In this document: piece by piece, positions 18,504 to 26,788 of the stretch
Position numbering within the stretch: position 1 is the first letter of the stretch
Layout of the letters: each line of letters opens with the position of its first letter
From: Phenylobacterium immobile (ATCC 35973)
Lineage (GTDB): Bacteria; Pseudomonadota; Alphaproteobacteria; Caulobacterales; Caulobacteraceae
Assembly (NCBI RefSeq): GCF_001375595.1
Contig: NZ_CVJQ01000002.1
Location: forward strand, 62,001 to 126,000
DNA length: 64,000 bases
Reading direction: 5' to 3'
Program-made: the position numbers and the translations under genes
The notes under the pieces: generated by a model
Told to the model about the DNA's origin: nothing
Databases searched by the model: none
Seen by the model: the letters and a program-made list of their open reading frames with translations, nothing else

Positions 18504-18768
18504 CGGCGGCCTCCAGCTGGCGTTGCGCGCGCTCGAGGTTGAGCGCGCTCTCCTGGCGCTCGGCGGCCAGGCTTTCCTTGATCGCAGCGTCCTCGCGAGC
18601 CGCGCGCGCCGCCGCTGCGGCCTGGGCGGCGAACACCCGCCGCTCGCCGGCCTTGCCGGCCAGGACGACGAAGAGGCAGCCCACAATCAGCAGGGCGACA
18701 ACGCCCAGCGCCGCCGCGCCCCCGCGGCCGGACCTCAGCCACGCCCAGACGACACCCGCCGCCGTCAC
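18397..18768 (-). CDS. Rz-like inner-membrane spanin
   Basis: A 123-residue protein with one N-terminal transmembrane helix (~20-40, ALGVVALLIVGCLFVVLAG) and a long alpha-helical, coiled-coil periplasmic part rich in Ala, Arg and Glu. This is the architecture of phage i-spanins. Its start overlaps the endolysin stop by 4 bp, and the Rz1-like gene starts within it in another frame. No sequence motif defines Rz, so the call rests on topology and gene order. Confidence 0.72.
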   Translation of the reverse strand: MTAAGVVWAWLRSGRGGAAALGVVALLIVGCLFVVLAGKAGERRVFAAQAAAAARAAREDAAIKESLAAERQESALNLERAQRQLEAADDGQTDAIPSAARRAYLCGVLRSQAEPGAKPPAGC

Positions 18769-19493
18769 GACCGCGCCTCACGCGCCTTCAACCAGGTGAG
18801 CACGACCACCATCGTCGCCGCCAGCGCCGCCACCGTGGCCACCACCGCCAGCGCCTGCGCCACCCAGGGCGAGGCCGCGCCATAGGGCGCCATCGCCTCC
18901 GTGACCGCCTTGGCCGCCACCGGCGCCGCCGCCGCCGCGCTGATCGCCCCGGTCAGCACCGTGGCCGACTTCTGCGGCGGCGTCGGATCGGCCGCGGTCG
19001 GCGGCGTCGCCTGCGCCCGGGTGACGCCGGAACTCACCGCCTCGGCGCTCGACCCAGGCTCCTCGCGGGCCCACAGCTTGCACTCCTCCGCCCGCCGGGC
19101 GACCAGGCCGTTCAACTTGCGCCCGCCGGCGTTGACGAACCGCATCAGTTCCAGCGGAACCTGGTCGAACTGCCGCGCCCGAAGCCGCTTCCAGATCGTC
19201 CAACCAGGATCCGCGCCCACGTTAAACACGAACGACAGCAAGGCCGCATACTGGCCCTCGGTCAGCTCACCCACGACCGGCCCGATCCGCGCGGCCAGCC
19301 GCGAGGCGGCGACCGCCAGGTCCTGCGCCAGCAGGGCCTCGGCCTCCAGGCGCGTGATCCGCCGGTCCGCCGCTACGTCCTCGGTGTGGCCATAGCCGAT
19401 GGTCCAGACGCCGGCCGGATCGCGGTAGGCCTCCAGGCGCAGGCCTTCATGCGCGGCGACAAAGGTCGCCGCGTTCGCGGGGATCGATCTCAT
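18765..19493 (-). CDS. phage endolysin, GH24 lysozyme with C-terminal membrane segments
   Basis: A 242-residue lysozyme cleaving peptidoglycan glycan strands. The GH24 catalytic triad is visible as Glu16 (AAHEG), Asp25 (YRDPAG) and Thr31 (VWTIGYGHT). The domain spans ~1-150. A Pro/Thr-rich linker and two hydrophobic segments follow (~175-200 and ~210-235), unusual for a soluble endolysin and suggestive of membrane tethering or a fused holin-like part. ATG 19493 has AGGAG at 6 nt. Confidence 0.9.
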   Translation of the reverse strand: MRSIPANAATFVAAHEGLRLEAYRDPAGVWTIGYGHTEDVAADRRITRLEAEALLAQDLAVAASRLAARIGPVVGELTEGQYAALLSFVFNVGADPGWTIWKRLRARQFDQVPLELMRFVNAGGRKLNGLVARRAEECKLWAREEPGSSAEAVSSGVTRAQATPPTAADPTPPQKSATVLTGAISAAAAAPVAAKAVTEAMAPYGAASPWVAQALAVVATVAALAATMVVVLTWLKAREARS

Positions 19494-19522
19494 GGAAGTC
19501 TCCTGTCTTGTGCGGCTCGCGC

Positions 19523-19879
19523 TCAGGCGATGCGGCGGCGATAGGTCTCGGCCAGGGCCAGGGCCTCGGCCAGCCGCGCACGCAAGCCGGCGATCTCTGC
19601 GTCCCGCGCGGCGATGCCGTCGGCGGACAGCCCCAGTTGTCGCCGCAGCGCGCTCACCGTGTCCTCCAGGCAACCGACCCTGTCTCGCAACCGGTCGGCC
19701 TCCTCCCTCAACTCGGTGATCACCGCCGACGCCGCGTCCTGGGCGATCCGGATCAGGTCGGCACGCCGCCGCCCGCCGGCCTCCCGCGCATCCCGCCAGA
19801 GCTTCAGCCAGGGCAGCACGCCCACCGCGACCCCGCCCGCCAGCGGCCCCCAGGCCTGCAGCAGATGCAAGGCGTCCAT
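19523..19879 (-). CDS. membrane-anchored coiled-coil phage protein, lysis cassette
   Basis: A 118-residue protein with one N-terminal hydrophobic helix (~8-27, AWGPLAGGVAVGVLPWLKLW) and a long coiled coil (~40-115) with heptad-like Leu/Ala spacing. It is the first sizeable gene of the lysis cassette, 29 bp before the endolysin. A holin or spanin-accessory role is possible from position only; no family is recognised. Confidence 0.65.
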   Translation of the reverse strand: MDALHLLQAWGPLAGGVAVGVLPWLKLWRDAREAGGRRRADLIRIAQDAASAVITELREEADRLRDRVGCLEDTVSALRRQLGLSADGIAARDAEIAGLRARLAEALALAETYRRRIA

Positions 19880-19923
19880 CAGGCGCCCCCGATCAGGAGA
19901 CAGCCGTCCTCAATCCGCGGCAT
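19879..19923 (-). CDS. 14-residue mini-ORF upstream of the lysis cassette
   Basis: Reads MPRIEDGCLLIGGA, with GGAG 9-12 nt before its ATG, and its stop overlaps the next start by 4 bp (ATGA). It may serve as a translational coupler for the coiled-coil protein. It is too short to support by composition, so this is tentative. Confidence 0.3.
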   Translation of the reverse strand: MPRIEDGCLLIGGA

Positions 19924-20086
19924 GGCGGAGTCTCCTACTATAGCCAAGCTCTATACTTGCAGGGGTTCACTTTGACGGCTTTAAGCACTGCGTTCACAGC
20001 CTGCGCCTGCATTACTGCAGAATTGATCAAGTTAAGGCTGCGTCAATTCGCTCAGCGCATAGGAACCTCTTCGGGGGGATACGACC

Positions 20087-20152
20087 ATGGCTGACTTGCT
20101 AGGCGTCGCCCTGCGCAGCGGGTCGACCATCGCGGGGGCTTCGGAATGTTAG
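20087..20152 (+). CDS. 21-residue leader ORF of the hydrolase cargo gene
   Basis: Starts with ATG after a G-rich stretch (GGGGGGAT, 9 nt upstream) and encodes MADLLGVALRSGSTIAGASEC. Its TAG stop overlaps the start of the hydrolase gene (ATGTTAG), which suggests translational coupling or a leader peptide. No homologue is recognised. Confidence 0.3.
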   Translation: MADLLGVALRSGSTIAGASEC

Positions 20153-21012
20153 TGTTCGAGGATGACGAGCTGATCGTCCGATCGAGCGACAACCTATCCG
20201 GCGACACGTGCGTCGTGACGTTCAGCCACCGCGAGAAGTACCCTTACGCCGATGGGAAGGCGGGCTTTTCTGAGGGCTTCCTTCAAAAGCGCGGAATTCC
20301 CCACGTCTGCTTCATCGCTAAGCGAAACCATTGGTGGCAGGTTCGCTCCTTGCCCTATGCCATGAGCGCCGCCTGGGCAGCGATCGCTGGCAAGCACAGG
20401 CGCGTCGTCACATACGGCTCAAGCATGGGGGGCTACGGTGCACTACTGGCGGCGGCGTTCTTCCCTGTCCACAAGGTTATTACCTTTCACCCGCAGGTTT
20501 CTCTGAACCAAGTCAACGTATCCGATCGCCGATGGACGATCGAGCAAAGCGAACTGACGTTCTGGTTTGACGAGTTGGCCTACCGTGTATCCCCTGAGAC
20601 AGAGGTATCCGTCATCTACGATCGCTGGCTTGAGCTCGACCGTCGGCACGTGGATTTTCTGCGTCAGCAGCGCCCCATCGACGAAATCCACATCGGGTTG
20701 TCTGGACACGGCACGATGGAAGTGTTGCACCAGACTGGCCTGCTTACGCCGCTGATCGAAGGGCTCATCGCGGGCGAGGCTGATCGCACTGACTTCAAGA
20801 AGAAATTTAGAGCTGCTCGCAAGTGGAGCCCATACCTCTACTCTATGGTATCCGAATTGCTCACGTCAGACGGAAGGCGCGAGTGGGCGGCGATCTATAA
20901 CCGGCGGGGCAAGAAGATCGCGGAGCGTCTAGCGCTGCGGGCCAAAGTCCAGTCGCGCACTTCGCTCCCGGTTAACGAAGCTCCTGAGCGTCCAACTGAT
21001 ACTTCTTGCTGA
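20146..21012 (+). CDS. alpha/beta-hydrolase-like cargo protein
   Basis: A 288-residue predicted soluble protein with the nucleophile elbow YGSSMGGYGAL (Ser ~95) and a later GLSGHGTMEVL block, likely carrying the catalytic His. This suggests an esterase or acyl hydrolase of the alpha/beta fold. It is transcribed against all phage genes and is visibly AT-richer than its neighbours, so it looks like an acquired cargo (moron) gene. Its 3' end overlaps the convergent DUF1796-like gene by 41 bp. Substrate unknown. Confidence 0.75.
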   Translation: MLVFEDDELIVRSSDNLSGDTCVVTFSHREKYPYADGKAGFSEGFLQKRGIPHVCFIAKRNHWWQVRSLPYAMSAAWAAIAGKHRRVVTYGSSMGGYGALLAAAFFPVHKVITFHPQVSLNQVNVSDRRWTIEQSELTFWFDELAYRVSPETEVSVIYDRWLELDRRHVDFLRQQRPIDEIHIGLSGHGTMEVLHQTGLLTPLIEGLIAGEADRTDFKKKFRAARKWSPYLYSMVSELLTSDGRREWAAIYNRRGKKIAERLALRAKVQSRTSLPVNEAPERPTDTSC

Positions 21013-21697
21013 ACTGGCGCGACTTTCCCTTCACCGCCTTAAGATCGAAGTCGTAGGCGTCAAACAGCGGTGCCCAGTTCTCCTCGGCACCCTGCCACTT
21101 TCCGCCGCCCGATGACTCCAAAGCGAATACACGCAGTCTGGGATCGAGCGAGCTTTCGTCGATCTTCAGTTGGGTGAATTCCGAGAAGTACGCAAAGGCG
21201 ATCTCAAATTCGAGGTCGGGGAACCGCCCAGCCACGGCCTCGCAGATCGCATTTAAGTCCTGCGTCGTGCAGGGACGATCATCGACGACATAAGGCGTCG
21301 CGAGGGCCCCATCGTGATGCCCCGCCAAGCGGATGAAAAGCGTGCGATGTCCCTCGGCCAAGAGCTCCCTCATGACGGAGTATTTATGAGCCAATTTCTC
21401 CTGCGCCTTCTGCATTGTGGCCCGGTCAATGATCACTGCGCCGCCATCCGTGCGGTGGAATTCGTGAGCGTAGGCAACACCGTAGCTTTCACACAGCGGC
21501 GTCCGCCCCTCATGCGTCACGCTGACGGCTTGGCAGAACGATTGGCCCTCATCGGCTAAAACTCGTCTAATTGACGAGAGGGGGGCGACCAGCCAGTCGA
21601 ACGGGCTGTGGTAGTGGAATCCGAGGCGCCGTTCGATCTGGTAGGATACCTGGCACAACCCACCCAAACTCAACACCAACTCTATTCGCTTGTTCAA
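20972..21697 (-). CDS. DUF1796 putative papain-like cysteine peptidase
   Basis: A 241-residue protein starting MNKRIELVLSLGGLCQVSYQI and containing HYHSPFDWLVAPLSSI. This SLGxxCQVxYQ...PFDW pattern marks the DUF1796 family of papain-like putative cysteine peptidases, whose Cys is in the GLCQV block. Members often occur in glycan or cell-surface loci, and activity is unproven. It lies between the tailspike gene and the hydrolase gene, on the phage strand, and overlaps the latter tail to tail by 41 bp. Composition is AT-richer than the late genes. Confidence 0.72.
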   Translation of the reverse strand: MNKRIELVLSLGGLCQVSYQIERRLGFHYHSPFDWLVAPLSSIRRVLADEGQSFCQAVSVTHEGRTPLCESYGVAYAHEFHRTDGGAVIIDRATMQKAQEKLAHKYSVMRELLAEGHRTLFIRLAGHHDGALATPYVVDDRPCTTQDLNAICEAVAGRFPDLEFEIAFAYFSEFTQLKIDESSLDPRLRVFALESSGGGKWQGAEENWAPLFDAYDFDLKAVKGKSRQFSKKYQLDAQELR

Positions 21698-21821
21698 CGC
21701 TAACTCCCGTCACTACAGCAGACCATGCTGCAGTGCGGGATGCGCTGTAAATCACATTTGCGTCGATCCGTTGTCGCAATCCCACTTTCCAAATTTGTGC
21801 ACCGGAATCGGCGCCGCGGGA

Positions 21822-24800
21822 TTAGCCGCCAAGGCGCACGTCAGCAGCGTTGATCGCCATTGCAACTGTGGGTGTAACTCCTTTCGCCAGTTGCCCGGAC
21901 GAGTTGGACACGCCAAAGCTGTCTCCGGCGCCGAACGAGGTCGCACCGTCGCTGCGATCGAAGTCGACAGACACGCGCAGGAGCTTGCCGGGGAGTTTGC
22001 CCCGGCCCGAAGAGCCCGGCGGGATATTCTCCAAGGCGATCCCCTGGAAGAGGGCCGCGCTGTCGCTGTCGGTCATCGGCCGGGAGTCGCCGTCTGTGTT
22101 CCGGGCGATCGGATGCTTACGCAGGATCGCAGTGCCGCCGGAGTTGTAGAACACCAGTTCCTCGTCGCTGAACCGCGGCCGCCAGCGCTCCGATACGTCC
22201 ATCTCCGAGAACGCCGCGCCGGTCAGTTGGGCGTTGAGGGCCCACAGGATTGCCGACTGCGACATCGCCCCATAGCTCGCGTCAACGGTGATCGTCTGGT
22301 TAGAGCCGCCATCGACGGCCACGGCCATGGTCGTCGCGCCGGCCGTGACGGCGGCGGCGATCCGCACGGACAGCTTGACGATGTCGTCGGCCGAGTTCTG
22401 GCCGACCATGTGGTTGGCAACGTCCCACTTGCCGAAGACCGCGCCAGGCAGCCCGCCGCCGGAGACGTCGGTGATGACCTCGCCGAAGAGGTAGGGCAGT
22501 AAAGCCCCGCTGACGGTGATCGCGCTGGATCCACCAGTCGAGTTGCTCTGCACCCTCAGTGCGCGCGACCCGCAGTCGTCGTAGACATAGGCCGCCGGGC
22601 TGTTGCTGTGGCCGGTGACCACGAACTCCATGTGGTCGGCGATCTGTAGAGCGGGCGTGTTCGTCAGCCAACCGGTGCCTCCGGCGCGGAACGTGCCGCG
22701 GAGCTCACAGCCCACCATTGTGAAGCTGTCCGCCTGCCCGGAACCGGACGGCTGCAGCTGGACGGCGATGGCATCGGGGCCAGCGACAGTCGGCGTGAGC
22801 TGGCAATTCTCAAGCACGATCTTCGACGGCTTGGAGAAGTCGCCGCGGGTGTGCGCGTAGAATGGCACCTTGCCCTTCGCCCGGACGTTGCGAAGCGTTA
22901 AGGTCATGCCCGACCACATGCCGACGCCGAACGGGTAGGTGGCCGTCCAGACGCCCGTGCCGCTCGGATTGCCGTTGGCGGCCTGGTAGGCGAGGACTTC
23001 AGCGTTGCCATAGTGCTCGGCGTCGACGTTCTCGAACACCACGTCGCAATCGACGAGCGACGCGAAATCGACGTGGAAGACGTAGCGCCCCCCCTGCATC
23101 GACGCTCGGGTGTTGGCGGCGCGGAAGTCAGAGCGGACGTCGGTCTGCGAAGTGTTCGTGACCGTGCCGAGGGCCGTGCTGCCGACGAGATAGCCCTTGA
23201 GGTGCGAGCGCGCCGGATTGTCACCGGAGAAGTCGACAAAGCTCTTGGTCGATAGGCCCTGCTCGTTGAGGACGCCCAGGCCCTTAATCTCGTAGCGCTT
23301 GGTGCGGCGGGCATCGTTCACCGCCGCGAAGGCCGCCGCAACGGTCGTGTAGTTGGCCCCTGAGGGCGCGACGGTGAACCGCCGGCCATAGTTGCCTCGA
23401 GCTCCGCTGGCCGCCTGGTCGGCAGCACGTCGGCTGGCGCGTTTCTCAGCCTGCAGTGCGTTGATCGCGCCCAGGGGCTGGGCGGTGTCCGCGGTCTGGA
23501 CCACCTCCATCCGCACGGCGCGTAGTTCAATCCAGTCGTCCTGGGCCGTGGTGACGCCCGACGGAATCTGGAAAAAGGGCTGCGGCCACAGGTCGTTTGT
23601 GGTGCACGCCACCTCGAATTCGATGATGCGGGTCGTACCGAATTGCTCCTGGCGCACCGCGGGCGTGACGTTCCGCGTGCCCCCCACGGTCTTGACCTGG
23701 GCGGTGATGGTGGGCGTCCGCGCCCAGTCGGCGTTCGTCTCGGCTACCAAGGTGAACCGCAGCGTCTGGCCAGGCAGCAGGACGCTTTCGTCGGCGTCGT
23801 AGGTCAGGACGGACTGCAGGAAACTGGACGCGCCAGTTTGACCGGCCGGGATCGTCATGCCGATCGGGCGCCCGGTGTAATCGTTGCGCAGCGCAGCGCC
23901 GTTCGCGACCGACGCGACCATCGACGCGTCGTCGAGCAAATCTGTAACCTGCGGCCGGGTGGAAGCACGCTCGCCGCGGATTCGTTCGGCTACCTGGTCA
24001 GTCGGCACATCGCTCGCCGGAGCTACGACGTCCCAAGCCCAATCAGTAATCTCAATGTAGTCGTCCTGGGCCGAAGTTCCCGGCGTGCCGTTCTGGACGT
24101 AGGGCTGCAGCGTATATTCGTCGCCCACCATCGGCACCAGGATCTCACCGAACCAGCGGGGCCCGACCTTCTGGTTGCGAATGACGCGCGAGCCGGTGTT
24201 CGTACGGGTCGAGCCGTTGGACAGTACGACCTGCGAGAGCAGGTTGATCGTCCGCCCCCAGGCCGTGTTTATGTTGCCGGCGATCGAAATCCGGATGGTC
24301 TTGCCTGCCAGTAGGGCACGGATTCGCGGTGGCAAGGTCAGGCGCGGCTGCACATAGGACGTACCGCCCGTCTGGCCAGTCGGGATCGTGATGCCCATGA
24401 GCTTGCCGCCCAGGGAGCGCGAGGTCGCACCGCCCGATAGCGCCGTGGTGCCCACTAGATCGTCCATGGCCGAGCCCATGCCAGCCCGGCGAATGTCGCG
24501 CACATCGCGCTGCTGAATCGCCGTGAGACGCGGGTCCACGGCACCGGTCGTAACCACGACGTAGCCGACCGAGGTCAGGTCGATGTTGAAAGTCGAGGCT
24601 GTGGAGAGCGACGTGCCCAGCTGCGCGATGACGCCGACGGCCGTAAGGTCCGTAGGGACCGTGTATTCGACTATCCGCGTGATCGTCGTGCTATTCTGCA
24701 CGGTCGAGATGTGAGTGCCGCCCGTGGTCCCGCCCGTCGAAACGCGCGTAATGGCGACCGGGTTTGCGGTCAACAGTGGCTTGGCGGCCAGGAAGCCGGC

Positions 24801-25538
24801 CGTCGCTGCGTAGATGGCCGTGATCCGGATCGTCTTGCCGGCGAGCGCCGCAAGCTCCTCCGGCATGATGTTGATGCGGGCGGTGATGATCGAGCTGTTG
24901 CCGGTTTGGCCGGAGGGCACCGACACTCCGACCTGACGCGCTTCTGCGCTCGAGCTCGTGGCGCCGTTCGACACCCCGACTGACATCATGATCGGGCCCG
25001 CGGCGAACAGGTCGCCAGTGCCGGGAAGCGACGCAATGCTGACCGCGCTTGCATCGGCTGCCATCTCCGCCACCCCTGCTGCCATCGCGCTCGCGTTGGC
25101 CGCCGCGGCACTGCCGGCGGCAGCTGTGGCAGACCCTCCCGCGGCAGTCGCCGACGCCATCGCCGACCCGGCCGCCGTCGTCGCTATTCCTGCCTGCGCA
25201 GAAGCCTCCGCCGCCGCCGCCTCGATCTCCTCCGCAGACGCGGCGGGCACGATCGGCGTCACCGCGGCGAAGGCGCCGATCTGGCGGTCGTAGATCTGGT
25301 CCGACCAGGTGACGTCGAAAGTCGCGGTCTGTTCCGCCCACAGCGACGGGAACCGCCCCGCCGCATCGCTCTCGATCGGGAACGGCGCGGGCGTCGACAT
25401 CGCCGCGTCCAGATAGACGGTCGCCGGTTCGGTGTGGTTCGTCGCCGTCGCATAGAAGCGCAGCAGCGCCGGCAAGGCGCGTCCATTTTGGTCGCGCGAA
25501 GGCATCGCGCCCGGCACGATGATGCGGCGTGCGGCCAT
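21822..25538 (-). CDS. phage tailspike / receptor-binding protein
   Basis: A 1238-residue protein, nearly twice P22 gp9. Residues 1-95 form a fibre-type N-terminal domain that would attach to the tail. Residues ~100-170 are Ala-rich and helical. Three tandem domains of exactly 178 residues follow (~186-719), each with a GQTG...S block (Gln211, Gln389, Gln567). From ~720 a pectin-lyase-like right-handed beta-helix region with stacked short strands follows, then a C-terminal beta-rich domain. It probably binds and may degrade host surface glycan. It ends the structural operon. Confidence 0.82.
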   Translation of the reverse strand: MAARRIIVPGAMPSRDQNGRALPALLRFYATATNHTEPATVYLDAAMSTPAPFPIESDAAGRFPSLWAEQTATFDVTWSDQIYDRQIGAFAAVTPIVPAASAEEIEAAAAEASAQAGIATTAAGSAMASATAAGGSATAAAGSAAAANASAMAAGVAEMAADASAVSIASLPGTGDLFAAGPIMMSVGVSNGATSSSAEARQVGVSVPSGQTGNSSIITARINIMPEELAALAGKTIRITAIYAATAGFLAAKPLLTANPVAITRVSTGGTTGGTHISTVQNSTTITRIVEYTVPTDLTAVGVIAQLGTSLSTASTFNIDLTSVGYVVVTTGAVDPRLTAIQQRDVRDIRRAGMGSAMDDLVGTTALSGGATSRSLGGKLMGITIPTGQTGGTSYVQPRLTLPPRIRALLAGKTIRISIAGNINTAWGRTINLLSQVVLSNGSTRTNTGSRVIRNQKVGPRWFGEILVPMVGDEYTLQPYVQNGTPGTSAQDDYIEITDWAWDVVAPASDVPTDQVAERIRGERASTRPQVTDLLDDASMVASVANGAALRNDYTGRPIGMTIPAGQTGASSFLQSVLTYDADESVLLPGQTLRFTLVAETNADWARTPTITAQVKTVGGTRNVTPAVRQEQFGTTRIIEFEVACTTNDLWPQPFFQIPSGVTTAQDDWIELRAVRMEVVQTADTAQPLGAINALQAEKRASRRAADQAASGARGNYGRRFTVAPSGANYTTVAAAFAAVNDARRTKRYEIKGLGVLNEQGLSTKSFVDFSGDNPARSHLKGYLVGSTALGTVTNTSQTDVRSDFRAANTRASMQGGRYVFHVDFASLVDCDVVFENVDAEHYGNAEVLAYQAANGNPSGTGVWTATYPFGVGMWSGMTLTLRNVRAKGKVPFYAHTRGDFSKPSKIVLENCQLTPTVAGPDAIAVQLQPSGSGQADSFTMVGCELRGTFRAGGTGWLTNTPALQIADHMEFVVTGHSNSPAAYVYDDCGSRALRVQSNSTGGSSAITVSGALLPYLFGEVITDVSGGGLPGAVFGKWDVANHMVGQNSADDIVKLSVRIAAAVTAGATTMAVAVDGGSNQTITVDASYGAMSQSAILWALNAQLTGAAFSEMDVSERWRPRFSDEELVFYNSGGTAILRKHPIARNTDGDSRPMTDSDSAALFQGIALENIPPGSSGRGKLPGKLLRVSVDFDRSDGATSFGAGDSFGVSNSSGQLAKGVTPTVAMAINAADVRLGG
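23382..24983 (-). repeat. three tandem 178-codon domain repeats in the tailspike gene
   Basis: The blocks VPSGQTGNSSIITARINI, IPTGQTGGTSYVQPRLTL and IPAGQTGASSFLQSVLTY recur at a period of exactly 178 residues, each followed by (L)AGKTIRI-type and D-x-IE-type strands. They are probably carbohydrate-binding jelly-roll modules that arose by duplication. Amino-acid identity is modest, so the duplication is old. Confidence 0.8.
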
Positions 25539-25592
25539 GTCAGTCTCCGTGATGGTGGGGGTCAGTCCATATGACCGCCGGTCGCTCGACGA

Positions 25593-26297
25593 TCAGACGA
25601 GCCTCGACGATGGATCCAGGGAGCCGTAGCCTTGCCGACGCTGAGTGGGCGACGTCGTCGCCGGCGCCGGCTTGGCGTAGTAGGGCCCAAGGCCCCTCAA
25701 CAGGTCGTTGAACACGCCCGCCGAATCCGTCGCGGCCTTGCTCTGCGCCCCGGCGTTGGCCAGCAGCGCGTTGCCGGCGCTGTTGGCGTAGGCTTGGCCG
25801 GCCGCGCCCGCCTGGCCCGCCGCGCCCTGACCCCAGTTGGCGAGGTTGGTCAGGCCGCTCGTACGCCAGTTGCGATCGCTCTCATAGTTGGCGCGGCTGA
25901 CACCCTGTTGCTGGTAATAGTCCTGCGCCAGAAGTCCGCGGGTGGAGTCGGCCAGCTGCTGCAGCGTGGCGTTCGACAGGCGAAAGCCCCCCGCCGCGGC
26001 GCGCGCCTGCACCTGACCGAGCGTGCGATCGAGCAGGAAGTTGAGCCCCGGGCTTTCCACATACTGCTGTGGGGTGAAGCTCCAGTTCGGCCCCGCGTCG
26101 AGATCGCCGCGTAGGTCGTCCAGGGCGGCGTAGCCCGCGTTCATATAGGGCTGCTGGTCGGCGCGGATCTGGTCGAACTGCTGCCTTTGCAGGTCCAGGG
26201 TCGCGTCGGTCGCCCGGCGGGAGGCCTTGGCCGCTGCGTTGGCGCCAAGGAGCGATGCGCCCGCGCCGAGGGCGGGCGCGAGGGAAGCTACAGGCAT
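25593..26297 (-). CDS. P22 gp7-like DNA ejection protein
   Basis: A 234-residue protein close in length to P22 gp7 (229). The N-terminus is hydrophobic and Ala/Gly-rich (VASLAPALGAGASLLGANAAAK), followed by QFDQIRADQQPYMNAGYAALDDL and a C-terminal low-complexity Gly/Ala/Gln region. Such proteins are carried in the capsid and ejected with DNA to form a channel. The call rests on position after the gp14-like gene and on composition. P22 gp20 and gp16 counterparts are not seen. Confidence 0.65.
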   Translation of the reverse strand: MPVASLAPALGAGASLLGANAAAKASRRATDATLDLQRQQFDQIRADQQPYMNAGYAALDDLRGDLDAGPNWSFTPQQYVESPGLNFLLDRTLGQVQARAAAGGFRLSNATLQQLADSTRGLLAQDYYQQQGVSRANYESDRNWRTSGLTNLANWGQGAAGQAGAAGQAYANSAGNALLANAGAQSKAATDSAGVFNDLLRGLGPYYAKPAPATTSPTQRRQGYGSLDPSSRLV

Positions 26298-26788
26298 GTC
26301 CGCGTCATCCTCTTGAAAGCCGGCGCGCCCTCCCAGGCCCGCCGCGTTAAAATCCAGCCGCGCAGCTCGGCTTCGGCCAGCGCGGCGCCCTCGCGGGCCA
26401 AGTGTGGGGCGACGATGAAGTCGCCCATGGGTTCAAAACCGAAGCTGCGCGGCGGCCGCGACCGCGGGTTCGCCCGCGCCTCATAGGTGACCAGCGCCTG
26501 CATGCCCTGGCCGAAGCAGAGGGCGAGCGCCGCCTTGGCCGCGCCGTGGACCTCCCGGCCCCAGCCCTCCTTACGGAACAGGCTGTGCAGCTCGCGCACC
26601 CATCCCGGCGGATCCAGCGCGCAGATCAGAAAGCCGCCGTGCGTCGCGCGCAGCGGCAGGACCGCCGGGTTCGCCACGATCGCTGCGATATCCACCGCCT
26701 GGTCGAAGGCCGCGCCGCGCGCCACCTCCGGCGCGGCCAGCACAGCGGCCCAGAACCGCGGGTCCCGCTCAAGGCTCAGCGCCATCAC
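26288..26788 (-). CDS. P22 gp14-like / GNAT-fold virion protein
   Basis: A 166-residue protein (P22 gp14 is 172) with GNAT-like blocks: a central HGGFLICALDPPGWVRELHSLFRKEGWGREVH and C-terminal RSFGFEPMGDFIV. Such DUF2824 or T7 gp13-like proteins are part of, or needed for, phage virions. It overlaps the gp7-like gene by 10 bp and the gp26-like gene by 4 bp. Enzymatic activity is not implied. Confidence 0.7.
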   Translation of the reverse strand: MMALSLERDPRFWAAVLAAPEVARGAAFDQAVDIAAIVANPAVLPLRATHGGFLICALDPPGWVRELHSLFRKEGWGREVHGAAKAALALCFGQGMQALVTYEARANPRSRPPRSFGFEPMGDFIVAPHLAREGAALAEAELRGWILTRRAWEGAPAFKRMTRTCL

